DNA from: an uncultured Lachnospiraceae bacterium
GTDB lineage: Bacteria; Bacillota; Clostridia; Lachnospirales; Lachnospiraceae
NCBI GenBank assembly: GCA_934351255.1
Contig: CAKRJH010000006.1
Span: 101,640-165,639, forward strand
Direction: 5' to 3'
DNA length: 64,000 nt
Position numbers and translations under genes: made by a program. The notes beneath the pieces were generated by a model, which ran no database searches, had not been told where the DNA came from, and saw only the letters and a program-made list of their open reading frames with translations. This document shows positions 52,145 through 61,143 of this stretch, one piece after another. Every line of letters starts with the position of its first letter. Within the stretch, counting starts at the first letter, position 1.

Positions 52145-53734
52145 ATGTCGTACACGGCATTATATAGAAAATTCAGACCTTCTGATTTTGATGAGGTGCG
52201 TGGACAGGAACACATTGTCACGACTCTGAAGAATCAGATCCAGATGGACCGGGTAGGGCATGCCTATCTGTTCTGCGGGACCAGAGGTACCGGAAAGACC
52301 ACGATCGCAAAGATCCTGGCCAAGGCGGTGAACTGCGAACATCCCGTGGACGGAAGTCCGTGTGGAGAATGTGAGATGTGCCGCAAGATCCAGGCGGGCA
52401 CGTCTCTGAATGTGACGGAGATCGATGCCGCTTCCAACAACGGCGTGGCCAATATCCGCGACATTATCGATGAGGTACAGTATTCCCCGACGGAGGGACG
52501 GTACAAAGTATATATCATCGACGAGGTTCATATGTTATCCACAGGAGCGTTCAATGCACTGCTCAAGACGCTGGAGGAACCTCCTTCATATGTCATGTTT
52601 ATTCTGGCTACGACGGAGGCTCACAAGATCCCGATCACGATCCTTTCGCGCTGTCAGCGCTATGATTTTAAGAGGATCACGATCGACACGATCGCAGCCA
52701 GACTGCGTGAACTGGTGGACCGGGAACAGGTGACAGCCGAGGACAAGGCACTTCGTTATATTGCCCGTGCAGCCGATGGTTCCATGCGTGATGCGCTCAG
52801 CCTTCTGGATCAGTGCATTGCATTTTATCTGGGACAGGAACTCACCTACGACCGGGCACTGGAGGTACTCGGGGCAGTGGATCAGAGTGTCTACAGCCGC
52901 ACTTTTGACTATCTGATGGAGCAGGATGCGGTATCCTGTCTGCAGTTGATCGACGAGATGATGACCGCGGGCAGGGACCTGCCACAGTTTGTGCAGGAGT
53001 TTGTGTGGTATCTGCGCAACCTTCTGATGATCGGGGCATCCGGAGCGGGAGCAGACATTGTGGATGCGGCGACCGAACAGCTTCAGATCATGCAGGAACA
53101 GGCGGCGAGGACGGACTTTGCGACATTGATCCGCTATATCCGGATCCTGTCAGAACTGTCCAATCAGATCCGCTATGCGGTACAGAAACGAGTCATGGTG
53201 GAGGTTGCCTTTGTGCAGCTCTGCCGTCCGCAGATGGACAGTCCACAGGATCTGTCCAGCCTGTCAGCCAGACTGGCGGCACTGGAACAGAAGGTCGAGC
53301 AGGGGATTGCCGTAGACTGGTCCCAGATGCCGGCGCAGGCGGCCGCGCAGCCTGCCGGAGAACCGCAGGAGCAGGAACAGCCGCCGGTTCCGCAGGTGCT
53401 GGAAAAAGCAGTGCCGGAGGATGTCAGGGCGGTGATCGGCCAGTGGCCGCAGATCCTTGAGGCATGTGGCGGCGGCTTCAAACAGGTGCTGGCGGGGGCG
53501 ACCAAACAGGTCAGCGAACGCGGCGGCCTGCTGCTTTTGTTTACCGATCCGACGGATTATCGGTATTTCGGGACGATGGACAGCAAATACACCGAGCAGC
53601 TGAAGCGGGTGATCGCACAGCTTACCGGAAAAGATATGGAAGTGGAGGTGCGTCTGGTGGAGAACCGGGTGGCACAGGCGACTCCGGATCTGGAGCAGCT
53701 CATCCATTTTGGAGATATTGAATATTTTGATTAG
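52145..53734 (+). CDS. dnaX: DNA polymerase III subunit gamma/tau
   Basis: Clamp-loader ATPase subunit. It is 529 residues: P-loop GTRGTGKTTIAKIL, zinc-binding cysteines in CEHPVDGSPCGECEMC, DEVHMLSTGAFNALLKTLEEPP and the SRCQRYDFKRI motif, followed by a collar domain and a tau-like C-terminal part of about 170 residues. The tail suggests the full-length tau form is made here; no obvious frameshift signal was noted. dnaX, ybaB and recR are consecutive with gaps of 17 and 20 bases, the conserved order. Confidence 0.96.
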   Translation: MSYTALYRKFRPSDFDEVRGQEHIVTTLKNQIQMDRVGHAYLFCGTRGTGKTTIAKILAKAVNCEHPVDGSPCGECEMCRKIQAGTSLNVTEIDAASNNGVANIRDIIDEVQYSPTEGRYKVYIIDEVHMLSTGAFNALLKTLEEPPSYVMFILATTEAHKIPITILSRCQRYDFKRITIDTIAARLRELVDREQVTAEDKALRYIARAADGSMRDALSLLDQCIAFYLGQELTYDRALEVLGAVDQSVYSRTFDYLMEQDAVSCLQLIDEMMTAGRDLPQFVQEFVWYLRNLLMIGASGAGADIVDAATEQLQIMQEQAARTDFATLIRYIRILSELSNQIRYAVQKRVMVEVAFVQLCRPQMDSPQDLSSLSARLAALEQKVEQGIAVDWSQMPAQAAAQPAGEPQEQEQPPVPQVLEKAVPEDVRAVIGQWPQILEACGGGFKQVLAGATKQVSERGGLLLLFTDPTDYRYFGTMDSKYTEQLKRVIAQLTGKDMEVEVRLVENRVAQATPDLEQLIHFGDIEYFD

Positions 53735-53751
53735 AAAGAGGAGGATACATC

Positions 53752-54093
53752 ATGGCAAGACGTGGTGGATTTCCGGGCGGAGCAATGCCTGGCAACATGA
53801 ACAATCTTATGAAGCAGGCGCAGCGTATGCAGCGTCAGATGGAAGAAAAGACCAAGGAGATGGAAGACAAGGAATTTGAGGCAACCGCAGGCGGCGGGGC
53901 GGTGACCGTAAAGGTCTCCGGAAAGCGTGAGATCCTGTCTGTCAAGCTGACCGAAGAGGTCGTAGATCCGGATGATATCGAGATGCTCGAGGATCTGATC
54001 GTGGCAGCGACCAATGAGGCGCTGCGCAAGATGGACGAAGAGAATTCCCAGATGATGCAGCAGCTTACCGGCGGTCTGGGCGGTATGTTCTAG
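53752..54093 (+). CDS. YbaB/EbfC nucleoid-associated protein
   Basis: 113 residues. The N-terminal MARRGGFPGGAMPGNMNNLMKQAQRMQRQMEEK is the characteristic glycine/methionine-rich start before the long helix; the core has EFEATAGGGAVTVKVSGKREI and VDPDDIEMLEDLIVAATNEALRKM. Binds DNA as a dimer. Its position between dnaX and recR is near-universal. Confidence 0.96.
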   Translation: MARRGGFPGGAMPGNMNNLMKQAQRMQRQMEEKTKEMEDKEFEATAGGGAVTVKVSGKREILSVKLTEEVVDPDDIEMLEDLIVAATNEALRKMDEENSQMMQQLTGGLGGMF

Positions 54094-54113
54094 GAAAGTA
54101 GAGGTTACGTGCA

Positions 54114-54710
54114 ATGGATGTATATGGAAGTCAGATCACAGCGCTGGTGGAACAGTTGTCCCACCTGCCGGGCATCGGAGCCAAGTCAGCTCAGAGACTG
54201 GCATTTCATATCATCAATATGCCCAAGGATCAGGTGGAAGGGCTGACCAGAGCCATGATGGATGCCAAGGACAACATCCATTATTGCAAGGAGTGCTGTA
54301 CATATACAGATCAGGAACTCTGTCCGATCTGTGCCAGTCCCAAGCGCAATCACAAGGTCATTATGGTAGTGGAGAATCCAAGAGATCTGGCGGCCTATGA
54401 GAAGACCGGCAAATTTGACGGGGTGTACCATGTGCTTCACGGTGCGATCTCCCCGATGCTTGGCATCGGCCCGGGAGATATCCGTCTGCGCGAACTGATG
54501 GTCCGACTCCAAAAAGATGTGGACGAGGTGATCGTGGCCACCAACAAAAACCTGGAGGGGGATGCCACGGCGACCTATATCGGCAAGCTGGTCAAGCCAA
54601 CCGGGATCAAGGTCAGCCGTATTGCCAGCGGTGTGCCGGTGGGCGGTGATCTGGAGTATATTGATGAAGTGACGCTGCTTCGCGCCCTGGAGGGCAGGAC
54701 GGATATGTGA
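54114..54710 (+). CDS. recR: Recombination mediator protein
   Basis: Acts with RecO and RecF in gap and break repair. 198 residues: N-terminal HhH (LPGIGAKSAQRLAFH), a C4 zinc finger in YCKECCTYTDQELCPICASPKR, and a Toprim domain (VIMVVENPRDLAAYEKTGKFDGVYHVLHG). Its TGA ends 2 bases before the stop of the opposite gene, so there is no terminator between them. Confidence 0.97.
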   Translation: MDVYGSQITALVEQLSHLPGIGAKSAQRLAFHIINMPKDQVEGLTRAMMDAKDNIHYCKECCTYTDQELCPICASPKRNHKVIMVVENPRDLAAYEKTGKFDGVYHVLHGAISPMLGIGPGDIRLRELMVRLQKDVDEVIVATNKNLEGDATATYIGKLVKPTGIKVSRIASGVPVGGDLEYIDEVTLLRALEGRTDM

Positions 54711-54712
54711 GA

Positions 54713-55255
54713 TCAGTCCAATGCGTTGAGAATGCCCCGTGCGATGAATGAGGCTTCCTCCATGACGACGGACAGCCGGGTGGTTGCGAGTACGCGGTGA
54801 TTGTCGGCAGTCGAGGCATTGACGATACCGGTGATGTGAAGATCACCGACTGCGGGGAGCGCATGCTGTACGCCGAGTCCCGGACGGAGTTTCCCTTTTT
54901 CCAGGGTGACATGGCGTATGTGCGAGGACATGCCCAGAGAGGCATCGACTGCAATGATAAAAGCATTTTGATAGCGATGGTGAATATGAGACAATGTGTC
55001 AGTGAGATTTTCCGCATGGACCGGCTGGCACAGAGTTCCGTAGACCATCGCTTTTTCTCTGGGAAGATTGCGGACAAGAAACTGTCCGACCAGAGGGCCG
55101 AGGCAGTCTCCGGTGACGCGGTCGGTGCCAATGCACAGGATCACGACAGGGCGGCGTCTGCAGCGCCCCTCCATCATGGCCTGCAGCGACTGTGCAAAAC
55201 TGGCAGCACATCCTGAGGTGTCGATAGGATAATAAACGGGTGTTTTCTGGTTCAT
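54713..55255 (-). CDS. yyaC: Spore protease YyaC-like protein
   Basis: 180 residues. PVVILCIGTDRVTGDCLGPLVGQFL is the signature of YyaC/DUF1256, related to the germination protease GPR family and expressed late in sporulation in Bacillus. Residues VYGTLCQPVHAENL and AVDASLGMSSHI also match. It implies a spore-forming ancestry. The ATG at 55255 has AGGAAAGGA on the minus strand; a much longer open frame upstream to 55933 is only the shadow of the opposite gene. Confidence 0.88.
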   Translation of the reverse strand: MNQKTPVYYPIDTSGCAASFAQSLQAMMEGRCRRRPVVILCIGTDRVTGDCLGPLVGQFLVRNLPREKAMVYGTLCQPVHAENLTDTLSHIHHRYQNAFIIAVDASLGMSSHIRHVTLEKGKLRPGLGVQHALPAVGDLHITGIVNASTADNHRVLATTRLSVVMEEASFIARGILNALD

Positions 55256-55423
55256 GGTCAGCGTCCTTTCCTGAATGTTATTTATAAGGTTGACCACGCA
55301 GAAGGGATTTATACCGTGCAGGCTGTCGAAGTGCTGCGAAAAATGAAATTTTTTACAGGTGGATTGATACCATGTCCTGCAAAAAGCCGTGCTATGCTTG
55401 AAAAAAAGAAAGGACGGGAAAGC

Positions 55424-56512
55424 ATGGAACAGAAAAACGAAGCCTATGAGTTTACTGCGTGGCCTCGCAATGTGAGGCAGATCGGAAGTCCCAAAGAAGA
55501 ATATCCTATCTATATAGAAGATTTTGTCATGACATATCTGCATCAGATCTTTCGGAGAATGGAGCGCGAACAGGCGGTGGTGCTGCTTGGCGGCCGCGGA
55601 AGCGGACAGGCCGGGGAGGGGATCTTCATCTACGGTGCGATCGCGCTGGAGGTGGAGCAACGGCGTGCCGATCGTCAGGATGCGGTCTTTGGACACAAGG
55701 CGTGGCGTGGAGTACAGGAACAGCAGGCGCGTTATTTCCCGGGCAGCGAAGTGATGGGATGGGCATATGGAGCCAGAACCTGGGACGGAGCAAGAGATGC
55801 GCTGGCACGCAGGATCCAGAGGGAGCATTTTGCGAGGGAAGGAAGTGTATTTCTGGCGCGCGATATCTCGGAGCAGGAGGAGAAACTGTTTGTCTGGGAG
55901 AATCAGACCTTGAAAGAGATGGAAGGGTATCACGTCTTCTTTGAGAGAAATCCGCAGATGCAGGAGTATATGTTACAGAGCACGGAACCGGAACAGGGCG
56001 TGGAGGGAGAATATGCGGATGAAGTGATGAAAAATGTGCGGCAGGTGATCGAGAACAAGATGACGGCTCCGGCATTTTCTGCAAAATACCTCAATTACAG
56101 TCTGGTCGTGATCGGCATTCTGGCGATTGTATTCGGGGCCAATATTATGTTGGACAATACCGCACGCATGAAAAAGATGGAACATTCGGTGGAGACACTG
56201 TCAGACTATGTCAGACAGTCGCGCGTGGCAGATAAAAAGGTGGAAAAGACACCGGCACCGACCCTGAAGATCACCCGGGAACCTCTCAAAAAGAGCACTG
56301 TTCCACAGGGAGACGACGGGCAGGATCCGACCATGGCACCGCCGCAGTATGTGGTACAGAAGGGCGATACCTTCTCACAGATCCTCTGGGAGAGATATCA
56401 TACTCTCGAATACAGCAGCCGGATCAAACGGCTCAATGGCATCAGGGATGAAAACAAATTATCAATCGGGCAGAAACTGGTACTTCCCGCATATCCGCAG
56501 GAGACACCATAA
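55424..56512 (+). CDS. Membrane LysM protein with MPN/JAB-like N-terminal domain
   Basis: 362 residues. N-terminal domain about 20-200: VVLLGGRGSGQAGEGIFIYGAIALE, YFPGSEVMGWAYGARTWDG and REHFAREGSVFLARDISEQEEKLFVW follow the order of an MPN (JAB/Mov34) fold, but the JAMM metal residues HxH and Asp are missing, so it looks catalytically dead (inference). A coiled region leads to a membrane helix (about 226-243), a linker and a C-terminal LysM domain (309-358, YVVQKGDTFSQILWERY) that binds cell wall glycan. The ATG at 55424 is preceded by GGGAAAG. The DUF5711 gene follows after 75 bases. Confidence 0.75.
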   Translation: MEQKNEAYEFTAWPRNVRQIGSPKEEYPIYIEDFVMTYLHQIFRRMEREQAVVLLGGRGSGQAGEGIFIYGAIALEVEQRRADRQDAVFGHKAWRGVQEQQARYFPGSEVMGWAYGARTWDGARDALARRIQREHFAREGSVFLARDISEQEEKLFVWENQTLKEMEGYHVFFERNPQMQEYMLQSTEPEQGVEGEYADEVMKNVRQVIENKMTAPAFSAKYLNYSLVVIGILAIVFGANIMLDNTARMKKMEHSVETLSDYVRQSRVADKKVEKTPAPTLKITREPLKKSTVPQGDDGQDPTMAPPQYVVQKGDTFSQILWERYHTLEYSSRIKRLNGIRDENKLSIGQKLVLPAYPQETP

Positions 56513-56587
56513 AAATTTGGGGCGGGTAGTTGTCTAACCGGAAGAAGTTCGGTAGAATAGGAGATACTAAGGATGAGGAATTGAGGG

Positions 56588-57760
56588 ATGAAGATGGAAG
56601 TTATAGTCGGAAAGGAAGACGCGGACAAGACAAGCAGCCGGAGAATGCGGCGCTTTGTGCTGATCGGCCTGGTGTGCATGGTGGTTGCCACTGCCCTGTT
56701 TTTTGTCGTGTCCCATTATCTGGTGAACCGGCAGTATCAGGAATTTGAGACATTGAGCTCCAGTACCAGAAAAGACAGTCTCAATGTCAAATACGCCTGC
56801 CTGGAGGGGCATATCATCAAATACAGCAAAGACGGTATCAGCGAGGAGACCGTGGAGGGAAAGACTCTGTGGAGCGGCAGTTATGATATGAGTTCTCCGG
56901 CGGTGACGGCCTGTGGGGAATATATTCTGGTCTACGATATCGGCGGCAAGAGTGCCATGATCTTTCATGACGGAGACACCGGCACCGAGATCAGGACAGA
57001 CTATGTCATAGGAGATGGCAGCGTGTCCAGACAGGGCGTGGTGGCACTGCTTCTGCAGGACACCAGTTCGGATGTGATCAATCTGTACAATCCCTACGAT
57101 GTAAGCTCGACCCTTCTGGCACAGGTACCGACCAATGTCGTGGATGGATATCCGGTGGCCATGGAGTTGTCTCCGGACGGTACTTCCCTTGCCGTTTCCT
57201 ATGCCTGCGTGGATTCTGAGGAAGTGTGGAGCAGGGTTTCTTTTTACAACTTCACAGATGTAGGCAAGAACAAAGACTGTCTGGTGGGGGCGCAGAACTA
57301 CAAGGATGATCTGGTGACGGAGATCCGTTTCCGGGGAGATTCTGCGGTGTGTTTATATTCGACAAACGGGGTATACTACTGGAAGAATATGAAGCAGCCA
57401 CAGCAGGTCTGGAAAAAGAAGTTTGATGAGCAGATATACAGTGTGCTCTATGATGAGGAGACCGTGGGGGTCATCACACAGACGGGGCTGGCCAGGAAGC
57501 CGTACCGTGTCCGGCTCTACCGGAAGAATGGCAAGAAAAAAGTGGATTTCACCATCGCGGTCAATTATAACCAGGTGAGCCTGAGCGGGGGAGAAGTATT
57601 GCTCTCGGATGGACAGAAGTGTTATATTTACCGGACGAATGGAGTGAAAAAACTTGACACCGAGGTCGAGGATGGGGTCGATTATTTCTTCCCGGGCAGC
57701 AAAGCGGGACGATATTATCTGATCACCGGACAGAAGATCGAGGAAGTGACATGCAGATAA
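56588..57760 (+). CDS. DUF5711 family membrane-anchored beta-propeller-like protein
   Basis: 390 residues. One N-terminal membrane helix (about 21-43) anchors a large exterior part with repeating short strands (SGSYDMSSPAVTACGEYILVYDIGG, GVVALLLQ, PDGTSLAVSYACVD), as in beta-propellers. The start may be 56588 or 56594, which has GAGGG at best spacing. No enzyme motif was seen. It is paired with the LysM protein gene and with no other membrane partner; a cell-envelope role is likely (inference). Confidence 0.82.
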   Translation: MKMEVIVGKEDADKTSSRRMRRFVLIGLVCMVVATALFFVVSHYLVNRQYQEFETLSSSTRKDSLNVKYACLEGHIIKYSKDGISEETVEGKTLWSGSYDMSSPAVTACGEYILVYDIGGKSAMIFHDGDTGTEIRTDYVIGDGSVSRQGVVALLLQDTSSDVINLYNPYDVSSTLLAQVPTNVVDGYPVAMELSPDGTSLAVSYACVDSEEVWSRVSFYNFTDVGKNKDCLVGAQNYKDDLVTEIRFRGDSAVCLYSTNGVYYWKNMKQPQQVWKKKFDEQIYSVLYDEETVGVITQTGLARKPYRVRLYRKNGKKKVDFTIAVNYNQVSLSGGEVLLSDGQKCYIYRTNGVKKLDTEVEDGVDYFFPGSKAGRYYLITGQKIEEVTCR

Positions 57761-57768
57761 GATAGCTC

Positions 57769-57797
57769 TTGACAAATGCGTATTCGTATAATAAACT
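57769..57797 (+). promoter_or_regulatory. Promoter of the str operon
   Basis: TTGACA (57769-57774), 17-base spacer, TAAACT (57792-57797); a TATAAT at 57786-57791 is too close for the same -35. About 75 bases of leader precede rpsL, where a GTGCGCA/TGCGCGC pair could fold. Confidence 0.65.
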
Positions 57798-57873
57798 AAA
57801 CGAGTGCGCATTTTTTATGTTATATTTGCGCGCATACAGAACTTTTTATCATAATCACAGGAGGTGAAAATTA

Positions 57874-58287
57874 ATGCCAACATTCAACCAGTTAGTAAGA
57901 AAAGGAAGAAAGGTTTCAACCAAGAAGTCTACTTCTCCTGCACTTCAGTACACTTACAACTCTCTGAACAAGAAGGTCGTAAGCCAGCATTCTCCACAGA
58001 AGCGTGGTGTATGTACTGCAGTTCGTACTGCTACTCCTAAGAAGCCTAACTCAGCTCTTAGAAAGACAGCCAGAGTTCGTCTGTCAAACGGTATCGAGGT
58101 AACTAGCTACATTCCAGGTGAGGGACATAACTTACAGGAGCATAGCGTAGTGCTGATCCGTGGAGGAAGAGTAAAGGATTTACCTGGTACCAGATATCAC
58201 ATCATCCGTGGTACATTGGATACTGCAGGTGTTGCAAATCGTAAGCAGGCCCGTTCCAAGTATGGAGCAAAGAAACCTAAGAAGTAA
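57874..58287 (+). CDS. rpsL: 30S ribosomal protein S12
   Basis: 137 residues. Contacts the decoding centre. Motifs TFNQLVRKGRK, GVCTAVRT, TPKKPNSALRKTARVRL and GEGHNLQEHS are intact; the lysines around the streptomycin site (PKKPNSALRK) read as wild type. It is longer than the E. coli protein by a loop near residue 20-35, normal for Clostridia. First gene of the rpsL-rpsG-fusA-tuf string; AGGAGG precedes it. Confidence 0.98.
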   Translation: MPTFNQLVRKGRKVSTKKSTSPALQYTYNSLNKKVVSQHSPQKRGVCTAVRTATPKKPNSALRKTARVRLSNGIEVTSYIPGEGHNLQEHSVVLIRGGRVKDLPGTRYHIIRGTLDTAGVANRKQARSKYGAKKPKK

Positions 58288-58394
58288 TTCACTAATTTGG
58301 GAAGTGCCGGATTAATTTTTACCGATTAACCTGGCGCGGACACAGAATATCGTGAGTACCGATGAATTAATATCATATTAAGGAGGGAAGTAAC

Positions 58395-58865
58395 GTGCCA
58401 CGTAAAGGACATATTCAGAAAAGAGACGTATTAGCGGACCCAGTCTACAAGAATAAAGTTGTGACCAAGCTCATCAACAACATCATGTTAGACGGTAAGA
58501 AGGGTGTTGCTCAGAAAATCGTTTATGGCGCATTCGAGACCGTAGCAGAGAAGTCCGGTAAGGACGCTCTGGAGGTGTTCGAAGAGGCTATGAACAACAT
58601 CATGCCTCAGTTAGAGGTTAAGGCAAGACGAATCGGTGGAGCTACCTATCAGGTACCTATCGAGGTAAGACCTGACAGAAGACAGGCTTTAGCACTTCGT
58701 TGGTTAACCATGTTCTCCCGCAAGAGAGGCGAGAAGACCATGAAGGAGAGACTTGCAAACGAGATCTTAGATGCAGCCAACAACACAGGCGCTGCAGTTA
58801 AGAGAAAAGAAGACATGCACAAGATGGCAGAGGCAAACAAGGCGTTTGCTCACTATCGTTGGTAA
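58395..58865 (+). CDS. rpsG: 30S ribosomal protein S7
   Basis: 156 residues. Binds 16S rRNA to nucleate head assembly. Starts with GTG at 58395 (MPRKGHIQKRDV) after AGGAGGG. Conserved QVPIEVRPDRRQALALRWL and the C-terminal KMAEANKAFAHYRW. A 107-base gap after rpsL shows no clear terminator or promoter. Confidence 0.98.
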   Translation: MPRKGHIQKRDVLADPVYKNKVVTKLINNIMLDGKKGVAQKIVYGAFETVAEKSGKDALEVFEEAMNNIMPQLEVKARRIGGATYQVPIEVRPDRRQALALRWLTMFSRKRGEKTMKERLANEILDAANNTGAAVKRKEDMHKMAEANKAFAHYRW

Positions 58866-58886
58866 TCGTATAGGAGGATAATAGCA

Positions 58887-61004
58887 ATGGCTGGAAGAGA
58901 ATATCCATTGGATAGAACAAGAAACATTGGTATTATGGCGCATATCGATGCAGGTAAGACCACATTGACAGAGCGTATCCTGTACTATACCGGTGTAAAC
59001 TATAAGATTGGTGAGACTCATGATGGAGCATCTACCATGGACTGGATGGAGCAGGAGAAAGAGCGTGGTATCACGATCACATCCGCAGCTACCACCTGCC
59101 ACTGGACATTAGAGGATCATCACAAGAAGAAACCGGGCGCATTAGAGCATCGTATCAACATCATTGATACACCGGGCCACGTGGACTTCACAGTAGAGGT
59201 TGAGCGTTCCCTGCGTGTACTGGATGGTGCGGTAGGTGTGTTTGATGCAAAGGCCGGTGTAGAGCCACAGTCAGAGAACGTATGGCGTCAGGCTGACACA
59301 TACAATGTTCCACGTATGGCATTCATCAACAAGATGGATAAGATGGGTGCAGACTTCTTCATGTCTGTACAGACCATTATCGACCGTCTTGGAAAGAATG
59401 CGATCCCTGTACAGATCCCAATCGGCCAGGAAGATGACTTCATTGGTCTGATCGATCTGTTCGAGATGGATGCATACTACTACAAGAACGATGAGGGTAC
59501 AGATATCGAGATCACCGAGATCCCAGATGACTTAAAGGATCAGGCCAATGAGTGGCATGAGAACCTGGTAGAGAAGATCTGTGAGCTGGATGACGATCTG
59601 ATGATGATGTACTTAGAGGGCGAGGAGCCTAGCATCGATCAGTTAAAGAAGGTACTCCGTAAGGGTACGATCGCTTGTGAGGCAGTTCCTGTATACTGTG
59701 GTTCTGCTTACAAGAATAAGGGTGTACAGAAGCTGTTAGACGGTGTTCTTGAGTTCATGCCTGCACCAACAGATATCCCTGATATCACAGGTGTTGACGA
59801 GGATGGCAACGAAGTTGTCCGCAGATCTTCTGATGACGAGCCATTCGCTGCTCTGGCATTCAAGATCATGACAGATCCATTCGTTGGAAAACTGGCATTC
59901 TTCCGTGTATACTCCGGTACATTGAACTCCGGTTCTTATGTATTAAATGCTACCAAGCAGAAGAAAGAGCGTGTAGGACGTATCGTACAGATGCATGCAA
60001 ACAGCCGTAGCGAGATCGACAAGGTATATTCCGGTGATATCGCAGCAGCCGTTGGTTTCAAGGCCACTACCACAGGTGATACGATCTGTGATGAGCAGCA
60101 TCCTGTAATCCTGGAGTCTATGGAATTCCCAGAGCCGGTTATCGAGCTGGCTATTGAGCCAAAGACCAAGAACGACCAGGGTAAGATGGGTGAGGCCCTT
60201 GCAAAGCTGGCTGAAGAGGATCCTACATTCCGTGCTCATACCGATCAGGAGACTGGTCAGACGATCATCGCAGGTATGGGTGAGCTTCATCTGGAAGTTA
60301 TCGTAGACCGTCTGTTACGTGAGTTCAACGTAGAGGCAAACGTAGGTGCGCCTCAGGTTGCTTACAAGGAGACCTTTACTACACCTGTAGACGTAGACAG
60401 CAAGTATGCGAAGCAGTCCGGTGGTCGTGGTCAGTACGGTCATTGTAAAGTTAAATTTGAGCCAATGGATCCTAATGGTGAGGAGACATTCAAGTTCGAG
60501 TCTACCGTAGTCGGTGGTGCGATTCCGAAGGAGTACATCCCGGCAATCGGCGAGGGTATCGAGGAAGCTGCTCAGGCAGGTATCCTTGGTGGATTCCCAG
60601 TGCTTGGTGTACATGCAAACGTTTGGGACGGATCTTACCATGAGGTCGATTCTTCCGAGATGGCATTCCACATCGCAGGTTCTATGGCATTCAAGGATGC
60701 TATGAAGAAAGGTAACCCTGTTCTGTTAGAGCCAATCATGAAGGTTGAGGTTACCATGCCTGAGGAGTACATGGGAGACGTTATCGGTTCCCTGAATGCA
60801 AAGCGTGGACAGGTTCGTGAGATGGATGACATCGGAGGCGGCAAGATCGTTCGTGCTTCTGTACCTCTTGCAGAGATGTTCGGTTATTCTACAGAGCTTC
60901 GTTCTTCTACACAGGGACGTGGAAACTACTCTATGTTCTTTGAGAAGTATGAGAAGTGTCCAAAGAATGTACAGGACAAGGTATTAGCAAATAAGGCTGA
61001 GTAA
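58887..61004 (+). CDS. fusA: Elongation factor G
   Basis: GTPase of ribosome translocation and recycling. 705 residues. G1 AHIDAGKTTLTERIL, G3 DTPGHVDFT, G4 NKMDKMGAD; domain II onward intact. Starts 21 bases after rpsG. Codon choice (GGT, CGT, CCA, AAG) is that of highly expressed genes. Confidence 0.98.
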   Translation: MAGREYPLDRTRNIGIMAHIDAGKTTLTERILYYTGVNYKIGETHDGASTMDWMEQEKERGITITSAATTCHWTLEDHHKKKPGALEHRINIIDTPGHVDFTVEVERSLRVLDGAVGVFDAKAGVEPQSENVWRQADTYNVPRMAFINKMDKMGADFFMSVQTIIDRLGKNAIPVQIPIGQEDDFIGLIDLFEMDAYYYKNDEGTDIEITEIPDDLKDQANEWHENLVEKICELDDDLMMMYLEGEEPSIDQLKKVLRKGTIACEAVPVYCGSAYKNKGVQKLLDGVLEFMPAPTDIPDITGVDEDGNEVVRRSSDDEPFAALAFKIMTDPFVGKLAFFRVYSGTLNSGSYVLNATKQKKERVGRIVQMHANSRSEIDKVYSGDIAAAVGFKATTTGDTICDEQHPVILESMEFPEPVIELAIEPKTKNDQGKMGEALAKLAEEDPTFRAHTDQETGQTIIAGMGELHLEVIVDRLLREFNVEANVGAPQVAYKETFTTPVDVDSKYAKQSGGRGQYGHCKVKFEPMDPNGEETFKFESTVVGGAIPKEYIPAIGEGIEEAAQAGILGGFPVLGVHANVWDGSYHEVDSSEMAFHIAGSMAFKDAMKKGNPVLLEPIMKVEVTMPEEYMGDVIGSLNAKRGQVREMDDIGGGKIVRASVPLAEMFGYSTELRSSTQGRGNYSMFFEKYEKCPKNVQDKVLANKAE

Positions 61005-61030
61005 TCAGACCCGCAATTAATCTGAAAATT

Positions 61031-61071
61031 TGTACTTTTCCCTTGAAAAAAAGGGAAAAGTACAATATAAT
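61031..61071 (+). promoter_or_regulatory. tuf promoter embedded in a perfect 14-bp hairpin
   Basis: The inverted repeat TGTACTTTTCCCTT (61031-61044) / AAGGGAAAAGTACA (61051-61064) has a 6-base loop. TTGAAA (61043-61048), 17-base spacer, TATAAT (61066-61071) forms a promoter that overlaps it. RNA reading through from fusA would form the hairpin; a new transcript would start downstream. Confidence 0.65.
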
Positions 61072-61143
61072 ATTGTTCATAGTGTGAATTGCCCATAGCG
61101 GGCGTGCTATGAGTCGTTATGAATTTAAGGAGGATATTTAAAA

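Noticed and set aside
57786..57791. TATAAT as the -10 of the str promoter
   Set aside because: It is only 11 bases from the TTGACA; TAAACT at the 17-base spacing is preferred.
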